NCBI GenBank assembly: GCA_027491195.1
Contig: JAIXWQ010000008.1
Location: 476,708-540,707 of the forward strand
Source of the DNA: Cytophagaceae bacterium
GTDB taxonomy: Bacteria; Bacteroidota; Bacteroidia; Cytophagales; Spirosomataceae
DNA length: 64,000 bases
Direction: 5' to 3'
How positions within the stretch are numbered: the first letter of the stretch is position 1; every line of letters starts with the position of its first letter. Both the position numbers and the translations under genes were made by a program. The notes beneath the pieces are model-generated. The model saw only the letters and a list, made by a program, of their open reading frames with translations, was not told the DNA's origin and searched no databases. This document shows, piece after piece, positions 25,591 to 34,870 of this stretch.

Positions 25591-26268
25591 ATGGCAAAGA
25601 AAGAAAAAGTAGAATCAATTGAGATTATTGAGAGCCCAGAAGCTCTTCAACAAGAAGTTTCTAAAGTAACTGAATTAGTAGACAAGAATAAATCTGGTAT
25701 CGCAACGATTCTAGGTGTTGTGGTTCTAGCTGTTGCAGCTTATTTCGGATACCAATGGTACTCCACTACGCAAGACGCAGAAGGCGAGAAGAAATTATTC
25801 AAAGCGGTTTACGCATTTGAATCAGATTCATTAGCAGCTGCTTCAAAAGATTTAGCGAAAGTATCAGATGAGTTTGGTGGAAATACACAAAACTTAGCTG
25901 ATCTATATTTAGGTATTACCTTGTTAAAGCAAGGCAAATTCGATCAATCTATTGAGAAATTGAAAAACTTCTCTAGTTCTGATTTATTAGTTCAAGCGCG
26001 TGCTTATTCGTTAATCGGAGATGCGTACTCAGAAAAGAAATCTTTCTCTGACGCGATTGATTACTACAAAAAAGCAGCTGATCACAAGCCGAATAAATTC
26101 TTCACTCCTACCTATTTGTTAAAGTTAGCGAATGCTTACGAAGCAAATAAACAAGTGAAGGAAGCGGTAGACACGTACTCGATCATTGTGGAGAAATACG
26201 GACAATCATCAGAGTCGATCCCAGCGAAGAAATACAAAGCGATCTTAGAAAGCTCTATCTCTGAATAA
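25591..26268 (+). CDS. Membrane-anchored TPR protein (YfgM-like architecture)
   Basis: 225 aa. A charged cytosolic N-terminus of about 33 residues is followed by one membrane helix (GIATILGVVVLAVAAYFGYQWY) and about four TPR-like helical pairs outside (for example LADLYLGITLLKQGKFDQSIE and ARAYSLIGDAYSEKKSFSDAI). The layout resembles YfgM of Escherichia coli, which links the Sec translocon to periplasmic chaperones, but similarity is architectural only. It is a single-gene unit with its own promoter and terminator. Confidence 0.8.
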   Translation: MAKKEKVESIEIIESPEALQQEVSKVTELVDKNKSGIATILGVVVLAVAAYFGYQWYSTTQDAEGEKKLFKAVYAFESDSLAAASKDLAKVSDEFGGNTQNLADLYLGITLLKQGKFDQSIEKLKNFSSSDLLVQARAYSLIGDAYSEKKSFSDAIDYYKKAADHKPNKFFTPTYLLKLANAYEANKQVKEAVDTYSIIVEKYGQSSESIPAKKYKAILESSISE

Positions 26269-26292
26269 TTTTTAGAACAGATTATAAGATGA

Positions 26293-26328
26293 GGGATAAG
26301 AGCTTGAGCTTTTATCCCTTGTTTTTTT
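26293..26328 (+). terminator. Intrinsic terminator before ribH
   Basis: GGGATAAGAGCT / AGCTTTTATCCC with a 2-nt loop and one mismatch, then a run of seven T. It ends the TPR transcript only 10 nt before the ribH ATG, leaving almost no room for a separate ribH promoter. Confidence 0.8.
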
Positions 26329-26338
26329 AACCCCTATT

Positions 26339-26815
26339 ATGGCTTCAGCACTTAAAAACCTGAGTGATTTTACCACCGAAAATTTGCCGGACGTTTCTGG
26401 CAAAATCTTTGCCATCGTTGTTTCTGAATGGAACACGGAGGTGACGCATGCCTTGTATTCTGGCGCGTATGATACCTTGTTAAAATACGGGGCAAAAGAA
26501 GAAAATATTTTCAGCACTAAAGTTCCTGGTAGCTTCGAATTAAGCTTAGGAGCTCAAAAAATGGCCCAGCAATCGAATATCGATGCTGTTATTTGCCTAG
26601 GCTGTGTGATTCAAGGGGAGACAAGACACTTTGACTTTATCTGCCAGGCGGTGGCGGACGGAATTACGAATGTGAGTTTGAAGTATGACAAGCCAGTGAT
26701 TTTTGGGGTATTAACGCCTAATTCACAGGAACAAGCGATGGATCGCGCAGGTGGAAAACACGGAAACAAAGGCGATGAGGCGGCCATAACAGCTATCAAA
26801 ATGTTAGGAATATAA
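26339..26815 (+). CDS. ribH: 6,7-dimethyl-8-ribityllumazine synthase
   Basis: 158 aa enzyme of riboflavin synthesis that condenses ribitylaminouracil with dihydroxybutanone phosphate, usually as an icosahedral or pentameric shell. The motifs are VVSEWNTEVTHALYSGA, VPGSFELSLGAQKM, GCVIQGETRHFDFICQAV (catalytic histidine) and FGVLTPNSQEQAMDRAGGKHGNKG. Length is typical. It is first in a ribH-lysC-serS run with gaps of 11 and 4 nt. Its promoter is not evident. Confidence 0.95.
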   Translation: MASALKNLSDFTTENLPDVSGKIFAIVVSEWNTEVTHALYSGAYDTLLKYGAKEENIFSTKVPGSFELSLGAQKMAQQSNIDAVICLGCVIQGETRHFDFICQAVADGITNVSLKYDKPVIFGVLTPNSQEQAMDRAGGKHGNKGDEAAITAIKMLGI

Positions 26816-26826
26816 TACGAGAATAT

Positions 26827-28152
26827 ATGCAAGTTTGGAAATTTGGAGGAACCTCCGTCGGAAAACCAGAGCGAATGAAGTCCATCCGTCAGCTAATTAC
26901 GGAAGATGGTCAACCTAAAATTGTGGTGCTTTCTGCCCTTTCAGGCAGCACAAACACGCTTCTTTCTATTTCAGAATCATTGAACTCCGGAAATCAGACC
27001 GAAGCGAAAGTGAAGGCGACTGAATTGCGTGCACATTATGATCAATTCTTAACTGAATTATATTCGACTCCTGCTGGTTTAGGTAAAGGACAAGCCATCG
27101 TTGAAAAAGAATTTAATTTCATCGATAGCCTGATTGCTACGGCTCCTTACACCGGGAAGCAAGAGAAAGAAATGGTCGCTTTAGGCGAATTACTTTCTAC
27201 TCAAATTTTTGAAGCTTTCTTGCAAGAGGAAGGCGTTAGCTCTGCTTTATTGCCTGCTTTAGACTTCATGGTGATCGACGAAGATAACGAACCTGTTTTG
27301 AGCGTTATTGAACAAAAATTAGCAGCCGTTTTAGCTCCTGTAAAAGGTAACCAAATTTTCGTTACACAAGGATTCATCTGCCGTAATCCGTCCGGTGAAG
27401 TAGATAATTTAAAACGTGGTGGATCTGATTATACAGCGTCCTTAATAGGTGGTGCGATTCAAGCGGAGGAAGTTCAGATCTGGACGGACATCGATGGCAT
27501 GCACAATAACGATCCGCGTATCGTGAAGAACACCTTCCCTATTCGCGAGCTTTCGTTTGCTGAGGCGGCGGAGTTGGCTTATTTTGGGGCCAAAATCTTG
27601 CACCCAAGCACCATCACCCCAGCGAAATTAAAAGGGGTGCCGGTTCGTTTGAAAAATACGATGGAGCCGAGTGCTTTCGGGACATTGATCTCTGAGAAAT
27701 CAACTGACGTGGAAATCAAAGCGATTGCCGCAAAAGATAATATCACCGCGATTTATATCCACTCAACACGCATGTTGAATGCCTATGGCTTCTTAAAGCG
27801 CGTGTTTGAGGTGTTTGAAAAATACAAAACACCGGTCGATATGATTACAACTTCAGAAGTTTCTGTGAGCGTAACCATCGACCAAACAACGCACTTAGAT
27901 GCGATCATGAGCGAATTACGCGAGTTTGCAGAACTGGAGGATCCTGATATGAACCAAGTGATTATCTGTATCGTAGGTAATTTCTGGGCGGACAAAGAAG
28001 GTATCGCGATTAAGGTTTTGGATGCGATTAAAAGCATCCCGATCCGCATGATTTCGTATGGCGCCTCTGAGCACAACATCTCCTTATTAGTGGATGCTTC
28101 ACACAAAAATGATGCATTAAATGCTTTAAACGAAGGACTTTTTCTAAAATAG
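26827..28152 (+). CDS. lysC: Aspartate kinase
   Basis: 441 aa, phosphorylating aspartate in the first step toward lysine/DAP, threonine and methionine. The N-terminal kinase motif is KFGGTSVGKPERM, followed by GFICRNPSGEVDNLKRGGSDYTAS (ATP/substrate), WTDIDGMHNNDPR, and GAKILHPSTITPA. Two ACT domains fill residues 290-441 and are the likely site of feedback inhibition. It is monofunctional, with no homoserine dehydrogenase domain. It starts 11 nt after ribH. Confidence 0.93.
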   Translation: MQVWKFGGTSVGKPERMKSIRQLITEDGQPKIVVLSALSGSTNTLLSISESLNSGNQTEAKVKATELRAHYDQFLTELYSTPAGLGKGQAIVEKEFNFIDSLIATAPYTGKQEKEMVALGELLSTQIFEAFLQEEGVSSALLPALDFMVIDEDNEPVLSVIEQKLAAVLAPVKGNQIFVTQGFICRNPSGEVDNLKRGGSDYTASLIGGAIQAEEVQIWTDIDGMHNNDPRIVKNTFPIRELSFAEAAELAYFGAKILHPSTITPAKLKGVPVRLKNTMEPSAFGTLISEKSTDVEIKAIAAKDNITAIYIHSTRMLNAYGFLKRVFEVFEKYKTPVDMITTSEVSVSVTIDQTTHLDAIMSELREFAELEDPDMNQVIICIVGNFWADKEGIAIKVLDAIKSIPIRMISYGASEHNISLLVDASHKNDALNALNEGLFLK

Positions 28153-28156
28153 CGCT

Positions 28157-29428
28157 ATGTTAACTCTACCTTTTATTCGTGCGAATCAAGAAACCACGAT
28201 CGCCGGTTTACAAAAGAAACATTTCGCCAATGCGGCTGAAATCGTTGCGAAATTGATCGCTCAAGACGATCAACGTAAAGCACTTTTACAGCAAGCCGAG
28301 TCTGCCTTAGAGAAATCAAATGCAGCTGCAAAAGAAATCGGGGCCTTAATGCAATCCGGCCAAAAAGAATTAGCGGAAGGCAAGCGTGCAGAAACAGCTG
28401 CTTTAAAAGCTTCGATTAAAGAAATGGAAGAGGCTGCGAAAGCGGCAGAAAAGGAGTTAACGGATCTGTTAGTTACTTTACCAAACCTTCCGCATAGCTC
28501 CGTTCCACAAGGAAAAACGGCAGATGACAATGAGGTAGTTTTAACCTGGGGCTCAGTACCTGAGCTGCCTGCGGATGCACAACCTCACTGGGACTTGATC
28601 AAGAAATACGATATCATCGATTTCGACTTAGGAAATAAGATTACAGGTGCAGGCTTCCCCGTTTACAAGGGAAAAGGTGCTCGTTTACAAAGGGCTTTGA
28701 TTAACTTCTTTTTAGATGAGGCCATCAAAGCAGGTTATTACGAGATTCAACCTCCGATTTTGATCAATGAAGACTCGGGTTTTGGGACAGGACAATTGCC
28801 AGATAAAGAAGGCCAAATGTATGTCACGAAAGAGGAAGGCTTATTCTTAATACCGACGGCGGAGGTGCCTATCACGAACTTATACCGGGATGTGATTGTG
28901 AACGAGAAAGAATTGCCGATCAAAAATGTGGGCCACACACCTTGTTTCCGTCGCGAAGCAGGTTCTTGGGGGGCTCACGTTCGTGGCTTGAACCGTTTGC
29001 ACCAATTTGACAAGATTGAAATCGTACAGATTCACAAGCCTGAGAATTCCTATGCGGCTTTAGAGGAGATGTCCCTACACGTACAAGGATTATTGCAGAA
29101 ATTAGGATTGCATTACCGTGTGCTTCGCCTGTGTGGCGGAGATATGGGTTTTGCTTCAGCGTTGACGTATGATATGGAAGCGTGGTCTGGAGCTCAAAAC
29201 CGCTGGTTAGAGGTGAGTTCCGTTTCTAATTTCGAAACTTTCCAAGCGAACCGCTTGAAGCTAAGAACGAAGGTAGACGGAAAATCAATCCTTTGCCATA
29301 CCTTGAATGGATCGGCATTAGCACTTCCACGCATCGTGGCATCTATTTTAGAGAATAACCAGGGACCAGATGGAATTAAGATTCCAGAGGTATTAGTCCC
29401 TTATACCGGCTTTACACACATTAACTAA
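28157..29428 (+). CDS. serS: Serine--tRNA ligase
   Basis: 423 aa class II aminoacyl-tRNA synthetase. The N-terminal antiparallel coiled coil that binds the tRNA variable arm spans about residues 30-105 and is rich in Ala, Glu and Lys. The class II motifs follow: motif 2 CFRREAGSWG near residue 270 and motif 3 NGSALALPRIVASILENNQ at the C-terminus. It starts 4 nt after lysC. Its 3' end overlaps the convergent response regulator gene by 4 nt. Confidence 0.95.
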   Translation: MLTLPFIRANQETTIAGLQKKHFANAAEIVAKLIAQDDQRKALLQQAESALEKSNAAAKEIGALMQSGQKELAEGKRAETAALKASIKEMEEAAKAAEKELTDLLVTLPNLPHSSVPQGKTADDNEVVLTWGSVPELPADAQPHWDLIKKYDIIDFDLGNKITGAGFPVYKGKGARLQRALINFFLDEAIKAGYYEIQPPILINEDSGFGTGQLPDKEGQMYVTKEEGLFLIPTAEVPITNLYRDVIVNEKELPIKNVGHTPCFRREAGSWGAHVRGLNRLHQFDKIEIVQIHKPENSYAALEEMSLHVQGLLQKLGLHYRVLRLCGGDMGFASALTYDMEAWSGAQNRWLEVSSVSNFETFQANRLKLRTKVDGKSILCHTLNGSALALPRIVASILENNQGPDGIKIPEVLVPYTGFTHIN

Positions 29429-30126
29429 AGCCCTTCTACACTCAATCGGAAGCCCTCGCCGTGCAGATTCAACAGCTGGACGCGAGGGTCTTCTTTTAGC
29501 ATCTTGCGCAACTTCGTCATGTATACGTCCATACTGCGCGCATTGAAGTAGGTATCATCTCCCCAGATCAATTTCAAAGCATAGGATCTGCTAACTGGAC
29601 GACCTAAGTTCTCGCAAAGCAGTTTCATTAATTCATTCTCTTTCGGGGTGAATTTTAATTCTGTATCACCAATGCTTAGACGCATTTTTCCCGGCACATA
29701 GGTGTAATTTCCAAGGACAATTTCTTCCGCTAAACTAGGCACCGATTTATCCGAATGGCTTCTGCGAAGAATGGCCTCCATACGCGCCACGAGCACTTCC
29801 ATCGAGAAAGGCTTGGTCAAATAATCGTCTGCACCTACTTTGAAACCTTGGAGCGTGTCTTCCTCCATCGACTTCGCTGTAAGGAAAATGATGGGTACTT
29901 GCTGGTGATTTGCACGAATGTCTTTGGCAAGCGAAAAACCATCCTTCTTCGGCATCATCACGTCTAATAAACACAAATCGAACGAGCCTTTAACGAATAA
30001 GTCCAAAGCTTCATCCCCGTTTTGCGCCCAAGAAACGTGGTATCCCTTCTTTTTCAAGAACTCCGTTAACAATAAACCCAAATTAGGGTCATCCTCAGCG
30101 ACTAAAATTTCAGGCGTTTTCGACAT
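29425..30126 (-). CDS. OmpR/PhoB-type response regulator
   Basis: 233 aa. The receiver domain has the acidic pocket (VAEDDPN), the phosphoacceptor aspartate in CLLDVMMPKKDG, a threonine in IFLTAKS and the lysine in DDYLTKPF. A C-terminal winged-helix DNA-binding domain follows (ARSMDVYMTKLRKML). The start is set at ATG 30126 (MSKTPEILVAEDD), overlapping the end of the kinase gene by 17 nt; the longer form from 30144 is less likely. Cognate kinase is the adjacent upstream gene. The target genes are unknown; the divergent secreted protein is a candidate. Confidence 0.92.
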   Translation of the reverse strand: MSKTPEILVAEDDPNLGLLLTEFLKKKGYHVSWAQNGDEALDLFVKGSFDLCLLDVMMPKKDGFSLAKDIRANHQQVPIIFLTAKSMEEDTLQGFKVGADDYLTKPFSMEVLVARMEAILRRSHSDKSVPSLAEEIVLGNYTYVPGKMRLSIGDTELKFTPKENELMKLLCENLGRPVSRSYALKLIWGDDTYFNARSMDVYMTKLRKMLKEDPRVQLLNLHGEGFRLSVEGL

Positions 30127-31795
30127 AAGGCAAATAGATTTCAAATGTGCTTCCTTCTCCTAATTTACTTTTCACGTGGACCTTGCCGCCATGGGCCTCC
30201 ACGATTTTCTTTACATAACTTAATCCGAGACCGAAGCCTTTCACATTGTGTACATTCCCCGTAGGAACGCGGTAAAAGGCATCAAAGATGTTGCTCAGCG
30301 CTTCCTTCGGCATGCCCATTCCGTGATCTTTCACTTGGATAGAAATTCCTTGATCTTGGCTACGTGCCAGAATTTCTACCTGCGGATTCGATGGGCTATA
30401 TTTTACGGCGTTATCAATCAAATTATTCAATACATTCGAAATGTGCACTTCATCTAATTCGACCGTGGATGGCAACTTATCCACATTTACCGCTAACGAA
30501 CCATTCACCGACTCAATCAGAGGTCCATTAATTTCTGCCACCTGATGCACCAGCGCACTAATATCCACTTTTTTACGCTTCAGTGTGATCTCTTCTTTTT
30601 CCATTTGGGCGGTCTGCAGCACTCGCTCCACCTGCTGACCTAAGCGGGTATTTTCATCTTTAATTATCCCCAAATACCGCAAAATCGACTCATTTTTACC
30701 CGGCTTCAATTCCTCTTGTAATAGCTGCGTAGCTAAGGAGATCGAAGTGATAGGCGTTTTGAACTCGTGGGTCATATTGTTGATGAAGTCATTCTTCACC
30801 GTGGCTAATTTTTTCTGTCTTAAAATCGTCAGAACGGCGAAGTAAAAACAACCGATCATCACGAGTAATAATAAGCCAGAACCAGCCAGACTTAGCCCCA
30901 TCGTTTGCCAAATATAGCTAGCGCTTTCTGGGAAATAAATTCGCAAATGATCCTGTGTCGGATGCAGGTCATTAGGGAATAAGGCGGCTGTAAATGCCAA
31001 TTTTTGCGATTTTATTTCAGGAGAGGAGGTATACACCCAGTTTCCAGGTGTGGTCTCAATACCAAATGAATAGTCCAAAGTCACCCCTTTATCCGCTAAT
31101 TCTTTTCGAATCAAACTATCCAAATAACCAGGCTGAATCCGTTGTAAGATAGGCCGATCTTTGAATAAGAAGTCTGAAAATACTTCTTTTGCTAGCTGTG
31201 TTTTCTGTAATACTTTTTCCAAATCCTGCCTTTCCGACTTCTCTTGGGCTAATTGCGCTTGCGATTGTGCCTGACGATCACCCAAGTTTTGAACCAAGCG
31301 ATTAGTTCGTAGACGCATTTTTCTCAAGGCCTTCTGTTGCTCTCTCTTGAGCATTCGATTCATTTCTACCTCTGCTCTTATCCGTTGTCTTGCTTCTTCA
31401 GGGTCTTCATCTACCGTATATTCTTCCGTCACCTCAGCTAATTGCCCATTAGGCAACATGAAGGATTTACGTACGAAAATCACATCTTGTCTCGGAGGAG
31501 TTAAAATGGGATGTTCTTCTTGGACAGTAGGCTCTGCATACACAGGCGCTTGTTTTTTCTTAGGCTTGGGTGCTTTTGCTACCGATTCGAACTTTTTTTG
31601 ACGTTCTGCCAAAACAACAAGCTCCTGTTTCTCGAGTTTTCGAACCACTTGATCGAGACTGGTTCGAACGTCTTTGGCAAAATTCTCCTGTTTCGTTTCT
31701 AACATAAAACGCAACCAATACGCCTGAAACCCAATTAAACCTAACAGGGCAAAAGACATCAAGGCGATTAGTAAGCGTATTTTTCGTTTCGACAT
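30110..31795 (-). CDS. Membrane sensor histidine kinase
   Basis: 561 aa. TM1 is at about 8-28 and TM2 near 285-308, enclosing a periplasmic domain that begins with a long charged coiled coil (residues 90-215, rich in Arg, Glu and Gln). The cytoplasmic part has the H box MTHEFKTPITSISLA (phosphorylated histidine), the N box (NNLIDNAVKYSP), and the G boxes (VKDHGMGMP, GFGLGLSYVKKI). No HAMP domain is obvious between TM2 and the H box. It is transcribed with the response regulator and diverges from a secreted protein. Confidence 0.92.
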   Translation of the reverse strand: MSKRKIRLLIALMSFALLGLIGFQAYWLRFMLETKQENFAKDVRTSLDQVVRKLEKQELVVLAERQKKFESVAKAPKPKKKQAPVYAEPTVQEEHPILTPPRQDVIFVRKSFMLPNGQLAEVTEEYTVDEDPEEARQRIRAEVEMNRMLKREQQKALRKMRLRTNRLVQNLGDRQAQSQAQLAQEKSERQDLEKVLQKTQLAKEVFSDFLFKDRPILQRIQPGYLDSLIRKELADKGVTLDYSFGIETTPGNWVYTSSPEIKSQKLAFTAALFPNDLHPTQDHLRIYFPESASYIWQTMGLSLAGSGLLLLVMIGCFYFAVLTILRQKKLATVKNDFINNMTHEFKTPITSISLATQLLQEELKPGKNESILRYLGIIKDENTRLGQQVERVLQTAQMEKEEITLKRKKVDISALVHQVAEINGPLIESVNGSLAVNVDKLPSTVELDEVHISNVLNNLIDNAVKYSPSNPQVEILARSQDQGISIQVKDHGMGMPKEALSNIFDAFYRVPTGNVHNVKGFGLGLSYVKKIVEAHGGKVHVKSKLGEGSTFEIYLPYVENA

Positions 31796-31812
31796 AAGAA
31801 AATAATTCGCTA

Positions 31813-31820
31813 CAAATGTA
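31813..31820 (-). promoter_or_regulatory. Promoter -7 element for the histidine kinase operon
   Basis: TACATTTG on the minus strand, an exact TAnnTTTG match ending 17 nt before the kinase ATG. Confidence 0.6.
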
Positions 31821-31885
31821 AGAGATAATTAGCAGCCGCTCATCACATTAACACTCTTTAACATTTATGAATTAAGCGGTTTTCG

Positions 31886-31893
31886 TAAGTTTG
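31886..31893 (+). promoter_or_regulatory. Promoter -7 element for the secreted protein
   Basis: TAAGTTTG, an exact TAnnTTTG match ending 24 nt before ATG 31918. It is about 66 bp from the divergent kinase promoter, close enough for shared control. Confidence 0.6.
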
Positions 31894-31917
31894 CACCGGA
31901 TCAAAAACCAAAATCTT

Positions 31918-32694
31918 ATGAAATATTTATTCGTCACCGCTTTAGCTATTTGCTTGTCAACATCGGCTTTCGCGCAAGAAAAACAAGAAGCTACCGTAAA
32001 AATTCTAATCAATGAAAACGGCAAAGAACGCATTATCGAGAAGAAATTCACTGACTTAGCAAAGGCAGATGCCGAAGTACAGAAGTTAAACGACTCGCTA
32101 CAAATCACAGTCACTAACTCAGGTGGAAAGAAAAAAATCATCCGCATGGATGTCAATAAAAGCCACTCGCGTATGTCTGACCAACCGGGTCACATTATTG
32201 AAGAGCGGATTGAAGGGGGTTCCGAAGGAGGCCCTGACAAACGAGTAATTATTCGCCGAGGTGGACCAGGAATGGCTTTAGCACCGGAAGCACAAAAAAA
32301 TGTGATGATCTTCCGTGGAGAAGGTGGCCCAGAAGGCTTGAAAAAAGAATTCAATATTCAATTAGATGGACCAATGGGCGGACCTAGCATGGGTTTAAAA
32401 AAGTTAAAAAAATGGGCCGAAGAGAAAGGATCGAAAACTATCCATGGCCTTTCAGGTAAGCAAAATCAACCTTTCAACGGCAAGTTAAACGTTCGATTCA
32501 ACGCTCCAGAAAAAGGAAATGTGACTATCGCCGTGACAGATGTGAACGGGAAAGAAATCGCAACTGAAATTGTGAAGGATTTCCAAGGTGATTACTTAGG
32601 TCAAATCGACTTGAAGAAAGCAGGTACAGGCGTGTATTTCTTACGCGTTACGCAAGGAAATGATGGAGCTGTAAGAAGAGTAGAAGTAAAATAA
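31918..32694 (+). CDS. Secreted Gly-rich protein with type IX-like C-terminal domain
   Basis: 258 aa from ATG 31918; the TTG at 31891 belongs to the promoter. A Sec signal (MKYLFVTALAICLSTSAFAQ) is followed by a charged region (VKILINENGKERIIEKKF), a glycine-rich middle (IEGGSEGGPDKRVIIRRGGPG, MGGPSMGL) and a C-terminal beta domain resembling a type A sorting tail (NVTIAVTDVNGKEIATEI, GTGVYFLRV). It is probably exported and perhaps sent through the type IX system. No enzymatic motif is seen. Its position divergent from a sensor kinase suggests co-regulation. Confidence 0.75.
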   Translation: MKYLFVTALAICLSTSAFAQEKQEATVKILINENGKERIIEKKFTDLAKADAEVQKLNDSLQITVTNSGGKKKIIRMDVNKSHSRMSDQPGHIIEERIEGGSEGGPDKRVIIRRGGPGMALAPEAQKNVMIFRGEGGPEGLKKEFNIQLDGPMGGPSMGLKKLKKWAEEKGSKTIHGLSGKQNQPFNGKLNVRFNAPEKGNVTIAVTDVNGKEIATEIVKDFQGDYLGQIDLKKAGTGVYFLRVTQGNDGAVRRVEVK

Positions 32695-32715
32695 TCCGCT
32701 TAAGGTTTGAGAATG

Positions 32716-32751
32716 AAAAAGCCTGGAATTTATTTCCAGGCTTTTTTTTTT
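32716..32751. terminator. Bidirectional terminator between convergent genes
   Basis: AAAAAGCCTGGAA / TTCCAGGCTTTTT with a 5-nt loop, with T runs on both strands. It serves the secreted-protein gene (plus) and probably the prolyl oligopeptidase gene ending at 32759 (minus). Confidence 0.85.
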
Positions 32752-32758
32752 AGTTCTG

Positions 32759-34861
32759 CTACTTTCCCATATTATATAAAACGAAGGCATAAGAATCAGC
32801 CGTCAATTCAATTAGTTTAGCCGTATTAGAAGAACCGTGACCGCTATTCGTATCGATACGGATGATCATGGGTTTCGCCGCTGTGTTCTTCTCTTGAAGT
32901 GTTGCTGCATATTTAAATGAGTGCGCAGGCACTACGCGATCATCATGATCAGACGTAAACACCATGGTGGCAGGATAATTCATCGCTTTGATATTATGCA
33001 AAGGCGAATAGGCATAGAGTGCCTTGAATTCTTCTGCATTATCGCTGCTACCATAATCAGCTACCCAGTTCCATCCTATCGTGAATTTTTGGAAACGCAA
33101 CATATCCATCACACCCACCCCTGGAAGAGCTGCAGCAAACAAATCAGGTCTTTGGTTAATCGCAGCACCCACTAATAATCCGCCGTTAGAACGACCAGAT
33201 GCCGCTAAATAAGCCGGGGAAGTATATTTCTCGCGAATCAAGTATTCAGCTCCGGCAATAAAGTCATCAAAAACATTTTGCTTTTTCAACTTCATTCCTG
33301 CCTCGTGCCACTTCTCGCCATATTCGCTGCCGCCACGTAAATTAGTCACCACATAAATCCCGCCTTTTTCTAACCAAGGAATTAAGCTGGCAGAGAAAGA
33401 CGGAGTAGAACTAATGTTAAATCCTCCATAGCCATAAATGATCGTTGGATTTTTGCCGTTCAGACTAAGGCCCTTTTTGCTCACGATAAACATCGGAACT
33501 TGGGTGCCATCTTTGGACGGATAGAACTTTTGAACGACCGTGTAATCTGATGGATCGAAGGCCAATGTTGGTTTTTGGAATACCATAGACGTATTCGATG
33601 CTAAGTCATAGCGGTAAATCGTCGGCGGAAAATTGAAAGAGGAATACGTATAGAACGTAAATTTATCTTCTTTCTCACCACCAAAACCACCGGCATTTCC
33701 TAAACCTGGCAAGGCCACAGTTCCTAATGCTTTTCCTGTGTAATCATAGATAGACACGCGGGAAGTCACATCTTTTAAATAATTCAAGAACAAGCGTTTG
33801 CCCACGGTATTCACCCCTTGCAAAGGCTCCGGTTTCTCGGCAACGATAGTTTTCCAGTTTTCCTTCGAAGGATTCGCTGGATCTACCCGAACGATTTTCT
33901 TGTTCGGAGCTCCTTCATTCGTTTCCAAAATCAAGATATCACCATCGTTATCCACGATACTAAAATCGTATTTTCCAGGTTCAGCCACAACAGGCTTGAA
34001 CTTTGTTTCTTTTTTAGAAGCATCTAACACCCAAAGCGCATTCCCATCCAATCCTTTGCCACGGTCTGAAATCGTCAAGAAGGCAAAACGCTCGTCATCC
34101 GATGTGCTTACTGTGTGGAAACGTTGCGGATTTTTCGGATCCTCATAAACCAATTGATCTTGTGACTGAGGCGTTCCTACCGTGTGAAACCACACTTGAT
34201 GGTTCTCGTTTTTCGTGCTCAATTCCTTACCTTTACCCGGCTCTGGATAGCGAGAATAGTAGAAGCCGTTGCCTTTCCAAGCCACACCACTCACTTTTAC
34301 CCAGCTCAATTCATCGGCTAAGTTTTTACCCGTTTCCATGTCGCGAACGTAATAGGTTTGCCAGTCGCTTCCGCTTAAGCTCAGACCTACACAGGCATAT
34401 TTTCCGGTCTTGTTCAAAGAGAAAACCGTTAAACGTGTCGTTCCATCTTTCGATAAAGTGTTCGGATCGATAACCTGCTCTGGTTTCCCATTGAGGCCTT
34501 TTTGACGGTATAAAACGGATTGGTTTTGCAAGCCGCTGTTTTTGTAGAAATAATACCACTCGCCTTTGCGTGAAGGAGCAGAGATTTTTTCGTAGTTACT
34601 AAGCGCCTCGATGCGCTTTTTGAATTCTTCGCGAAGGGGGATTTGGTTTAAATAACCAAAACTAACTTCATTTTGTGCCTTCACCCAGGCTTTTGTTTCC
34701 TCGCTATTGTCGTCTTCTAACCAGCGATACGGATCCGCCACTTGGGTTCCGTGGTAATTATCGACGTGATCGATTTTCTTAGTAGCAGGGTATTTCATTT
34801 GGGCCAAAGCAGACGCAGATACGAGCATCATCGCTGCAATTAAGTGTTTAGATGTTGACAT
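32759..34861 (-). CDS. Prolyl oligopeptidase family protein (S9A)
   Basis: 700 aa serine peptidase that cleaves short proline-containing peptides. An N-terminal Sec signal (ending ALAQ) points to the periplasm. A beta-propeller covers about residues 70-430 and gates the active site. The C-terminal alpha/beta-hydrolase domain has GGFNIS, the nucleophile in AASGRSNGGLLVGA, the aspartate in TSDHDDRVVPAHSFK and the histidine in TNSGHGSS. Length matches the S9A family (about 700 aa). It follows ruvB by 9 nt and is likely co-transcribed, though no functional link is apparent. Confidence 0.92.
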   Translation of the reverse strand: MSTSKHLIAAMMLVSASALAQMKYPATKKIDHVDNYHGTQVADPYRWLEDDNSEETKAWVKAQNEVSFGYLNQIPLREEFKKRIEALSNYEKISAPSRKGEWYYFYKNSGLQNQSVLYRQKGLNGKPEQVIDPNTLSKDGTTRLTVFSLNKTGKYACVGLSLSGSDWQTYYVRDMETGKNLADELSWVKVSGVAWKGNGFYYSRYPEPGKGKELSTKNENHQVWFHTVGTPQSQDQLVYEDPKNPQRFHTVSTSDDERFAFLTISDRGKGLDGNALWVLDASKKETKFKPVVAEPGKYDFSIVDNDGDILILETNEGAPNKKIVRVDPANPSKENWKTIVAEKPEPLQGVNTVGKRLFLNYLKDVTSRVSIYDYTGKALGTVALPGLGNAGGFGGEKEDKFTFYTYSSFNFPPTIYRYDLASNTSMVFQKPTLAFDPSDYTVVQKFYPSKDGTQVPMFIVSKKGLSLNGKNPTIIYGYGGFNISSTPSFSASLIPWLEKGGIYVVTNLRGGSEYGEKWHEAGMKLKKQNVFDDFIAGAEYLIREKYTSPAYLAASGRSNGGLLVGAAINQRPDLFAAALPGVGVMDMLRFQKFTIGWNWVADYGSSDNAEEFKALYAYSPLHNIKAMNYPATMVFTSDHDDRVVPAHSFKYAATLQEKNTAAKPMIIRIDTNSGHGSSNTAKLIELTADSYAFVLYNMGK

Positions 34862-34870
34862 AGGTTTGAT

